NCBI GenBank assembly: GCA_024231375.1 | Contig: JAAEQP010000826.1 | Coordinates: forward strand, 1-17,104 | Reading direction: 5' to 3' | DNA from: a bacterium | GTDB taxonomy: Bacteria > Hydrogenedentota > Hydrogenedentia > Hydrogenedentiales > SLHB01 | DNA: 17,104 nucleotides | Part shown: in pieces, positions 16,022 to 17,104 of the stretch | Layout of the letters: the number at the start of each line of letters is the position of its first letter | How positions within the stretch are numbered: position 1 is the first letter of the stretch | The notes under the pieces: generated by a model | The model's input: the letters and a program-made list of their open reading frames with translations, nothing else | The model's database searches: none | What the model was told of the DNA's origin: nothing | Translations under genes and position numbers: made by a program

Positions 16022-16903
16022 ATGAATCTGACCGCCTTGACCACTGCCGCCGCCCTCGTCTGCACGTTCTCCGCCACGGATGGCAAGGACGGATCCATGA
16101 CCGATTCTGCTGAACCCGAACACGTTGCCCTCTGGCCCGGCGCGCCGCCGGCCTCCAGTCCCGACAGCGATTTCGTGCCATGGCTTGAACCGTACCTTGT
16201 TGATGGCGACACCCCACGCGGCGCCGTGATCGTGTGCCCGGGTGGCGGATACGGAGGACGTGCCGAACACGAAGGCGCTCCCATCGCCAAGCGGCTGAAT
16301 GAAGCAGGCATCCACGCGTTTGTGTTGCAGTACCGCGTGTCGCCCAACCGGCATCCCGCTCCGTTGCTCGACTCGACCCGTGCAATACGCCTTGTGCGCA
16401 GCCGCGCAGCCGAATGGCGCGTGCTCTCCGACCACATCGCGATTCTCGGATTCTCGGCAGGCGGACACCTCACCGCCAGCACGGCCGTCCACTATGCGTC
16501 GGACGACGCCAAGGCTGGCGACGCCCTCGACGCAACTAACCCGCGGCCCGACGCTGCGATTCTGTGCTACCCGGTTATCTCGTCGGGCGAGTTCGCGCAC
16601 CGCGGGTCCTTCCGCAACCTGCTCGGCGACTCACCGGACCCCGCCATGCTGGAATTCATGTCCCTCGAAAAGCAGGTGACCGCCGAGACGCCGCCCACGT
16701 TCCTTTGGCACACCGCTGCCGACGGAGGCGTTCCCGTTGGGAACAGCCTCCTGTTCGCTGCTGCTCTTTCCAAGGTGGACGTGCCCTTCGAGCTTCACGT
16801 CTATCCCAACGGGCGGCACGGACTCGGCCTTTCGCCCGATGACGCCCACGTCGCCACGTGGATGCCTCTGTGTTGCGAGTGGCTAAAGGAAATGGGATGG
16901 TAG
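16022..16903 (+). CDS. Alpha/beta-hydrolase esterase (acetylesterase/xylanase-type)
   Basis: This is a 293-residue alpha/beta-hydrolase. ATG 16022 follows GGGGGAAG by five bases. The N-terminal segment TALTTAAALVCTFSA is hydrophobic but lacks a basic n-region, so export is uncertain. If it is not exported, ATG 16097 could be the start. The oxyanion-hole motif is CPGGGYGG near 72-79, the nucleophile is Ser145 in GFSAGGH, the acid is probably Asp234 in HTAADGGVP, and the base is His266 in GRHGLGL. The WPGAPP start and this layout resemble the BD-FAE/acetyl-xylan-esterase-like hydrolases that remove acyl groups from plant polysaccharides, common in polysaccharide-degrading bacteria. The actual substrate is not shown. 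The gene is divergent from the helicase, 104 bases apart. Confidence 0.88.
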   Translation: MNLTALTTAAALVCTFSATDGKDGSMTDSAEPEHVALWPGAPPASSPDSDFVPWLEPYLVDGDTPRGAVIVCPGGGYGGRAEHEGAPIAKRLNEAGIHAFVLQYRVSPNRHPAPLLDSTRAIRLVRSRAAEWRVLSDHIAILGFSAGGHLTASTAVHYASDDAKAGDALDATNPRPDAAILCYPVISSGEFAHRGSFRNLLGDSPDPAMLEFMSLEKQVTAETPPTFLWHTAADGGVPVGNSLLFAAALSKVDVPFELHVYPNGRHGLGLSPDDAHVATWMPLCCEWLKEMGW

Positions 16904-16910
16904 GCAGGGA

Positions 16911-17028
16911 AGCGGCCCGTTGAGGAAGGCATGTGACGACAAGAGCAGAAGCGGGAAATCCGGGACTGTACCAAGCGAGCGAAGCGAGACGGGACTGTGG
17001 GGCCGCTGAAGAAGTCATGCTTCCTCAA
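16911..17028. repeat. Interlocking inverted repeats
   Basis: AGCGGCCC (16911-16918) is complementary to GGGCCGCT (17000-17007), and TTGAGGAAG (16920-16928) to CTTCCTCAA (17020-17028). The second pair extends imperfectly through GCATG. The order A-B-A'-B' means the two stems would form a pseudoknot or compete. No gene is seen here. Confidence 0.5.
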
Positions 17029-17053
17029 GAAAAGAAAAGAAAAACCGGGACTG
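16961..17053 (+). repeat. Dispersed CGGGACTG repeats with GCGAGCGAAGCGAG core
   Basis: CGGGACTGT occurs at 16961-16969 and 16990-16998, and CGGGACTG again at 17046-17053. Starts are 29 and 56 bases apart. Between the first two copies is AAGCGAGCGAAGCGAG, itself a short tandem repeat. The whole stretch after 16903 is non-coding. It resembles intergenic REP-like units, but the element continues beyond the window and its type is not proven. Confidence 0.5.
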
Positions 17054-17067
17054 CCAAGCTCTTGCGT

Positions 17068-17099
17068 CCCATTATTGACCTTCTTAGGGCAACAATGGG
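17068..17099. repeat. Imperfect hairpin at the right edge
   Basis: CCCATTATTG (17068-17077) and CAACAATGGG (17090-17099) pair at nine of ten positions around a 12-base loop. There is no T-tract within the window, so a terminator role cannot be judged. It may be part of the same element as the CGGGACTG repeats. Confidence 0.35.
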
Positions 17100-17104
17100 T
17101 GGCT

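Noticed and set aside
15918..16385. N-terminal extension of the EndoQ-helicase reading frame by 156 residues
   Set aside because: The extension is Arg-rich, without homology, and runs antisense through the esterase gene; EndoQ similarity begins right at the GTG at 15917.
16961..17053. CRISPR array
   Set aside because: Only three octamer copies at unequal spacing (29 and 56 bases), without full-length repeats or a nearby cas gene.

Overview
This GC-rich bacterial window of 17,104 bases is densely coding. It holds eleven convincing genes, the first cut by the left edge. Several gene types are ones I associate with Planctomycetota, Hydrogenedentota, Lentisphaerota and relatives: an exported methyltransferase-like/PQQ-propeller fusion, a lipoprotein combining a propeller with FN3-like, Calx-beta, DUF2341 and LamG-like modules, a Tat-exported DUF362 protein, and a compact Gfo/Idh/MocA oxidoreductase. 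This assignment is an inference from gene content; there is no rRNA or other phylogenetic marker.

Left part (1-4277): the C-terminal third of an NADP-type glutamate dehydrogenase ends in a strong hairpin terminator. Next is an 876-residue protein with a KaiC/RecA-like N-terminal domain that lacks a P-loop, joined to a PEP-synthase/PPDK-type ATP-binding module without the phosphohistidine or PEP-binding domains. A Gfo/Idh/MocA oxidoreductase with its own hairpin terminator follows.

Centre (4303-10517): a putative promoter precedes three same-strand genes at short spacing, all predicted to leave the cytoplasm: DUF362 (Tat), methyltransferase-like/propeller fusion (Sec), and a modular propeller lipoprotein. 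This looks like an envelope operon of unknown function. It is followed by a NagD-like HAD phosphatase (+), which converges on a beta-phosphoglucomutase-like HAD phosphatase (-).

Right part (12062-16903): a Phd/YefM-RelE/ParE toxin-antitoxin pair is divergent from the second HAD gene. The 113-base gap holds two interlocked putative promoters and a 13-base palindrome next to a TGTACA hexamer, the core reported for YefM-YoeB operators. One antitoxin complex might therefore control both directions. The minus-strand gene 12717-15917 encodes a single polypeptide that fuses an endonuclease Q-like PHP/zinc-ribbon nuclease to a complete UvrD/PcrA-type helicase and ends in QMDLF, a good match to a beta-clamp-binding motif. 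This is the most striking gene in the window: it places recognition of deaminated bases, strand separation and clamp docking on one chain. A divergent alpha/beta-hydrolase esterase follows. The last 200 bases are non-coding, with repeated CGGGACTG octamers and interlocking inverted repeats, possibly a REP-like or small mobile element.
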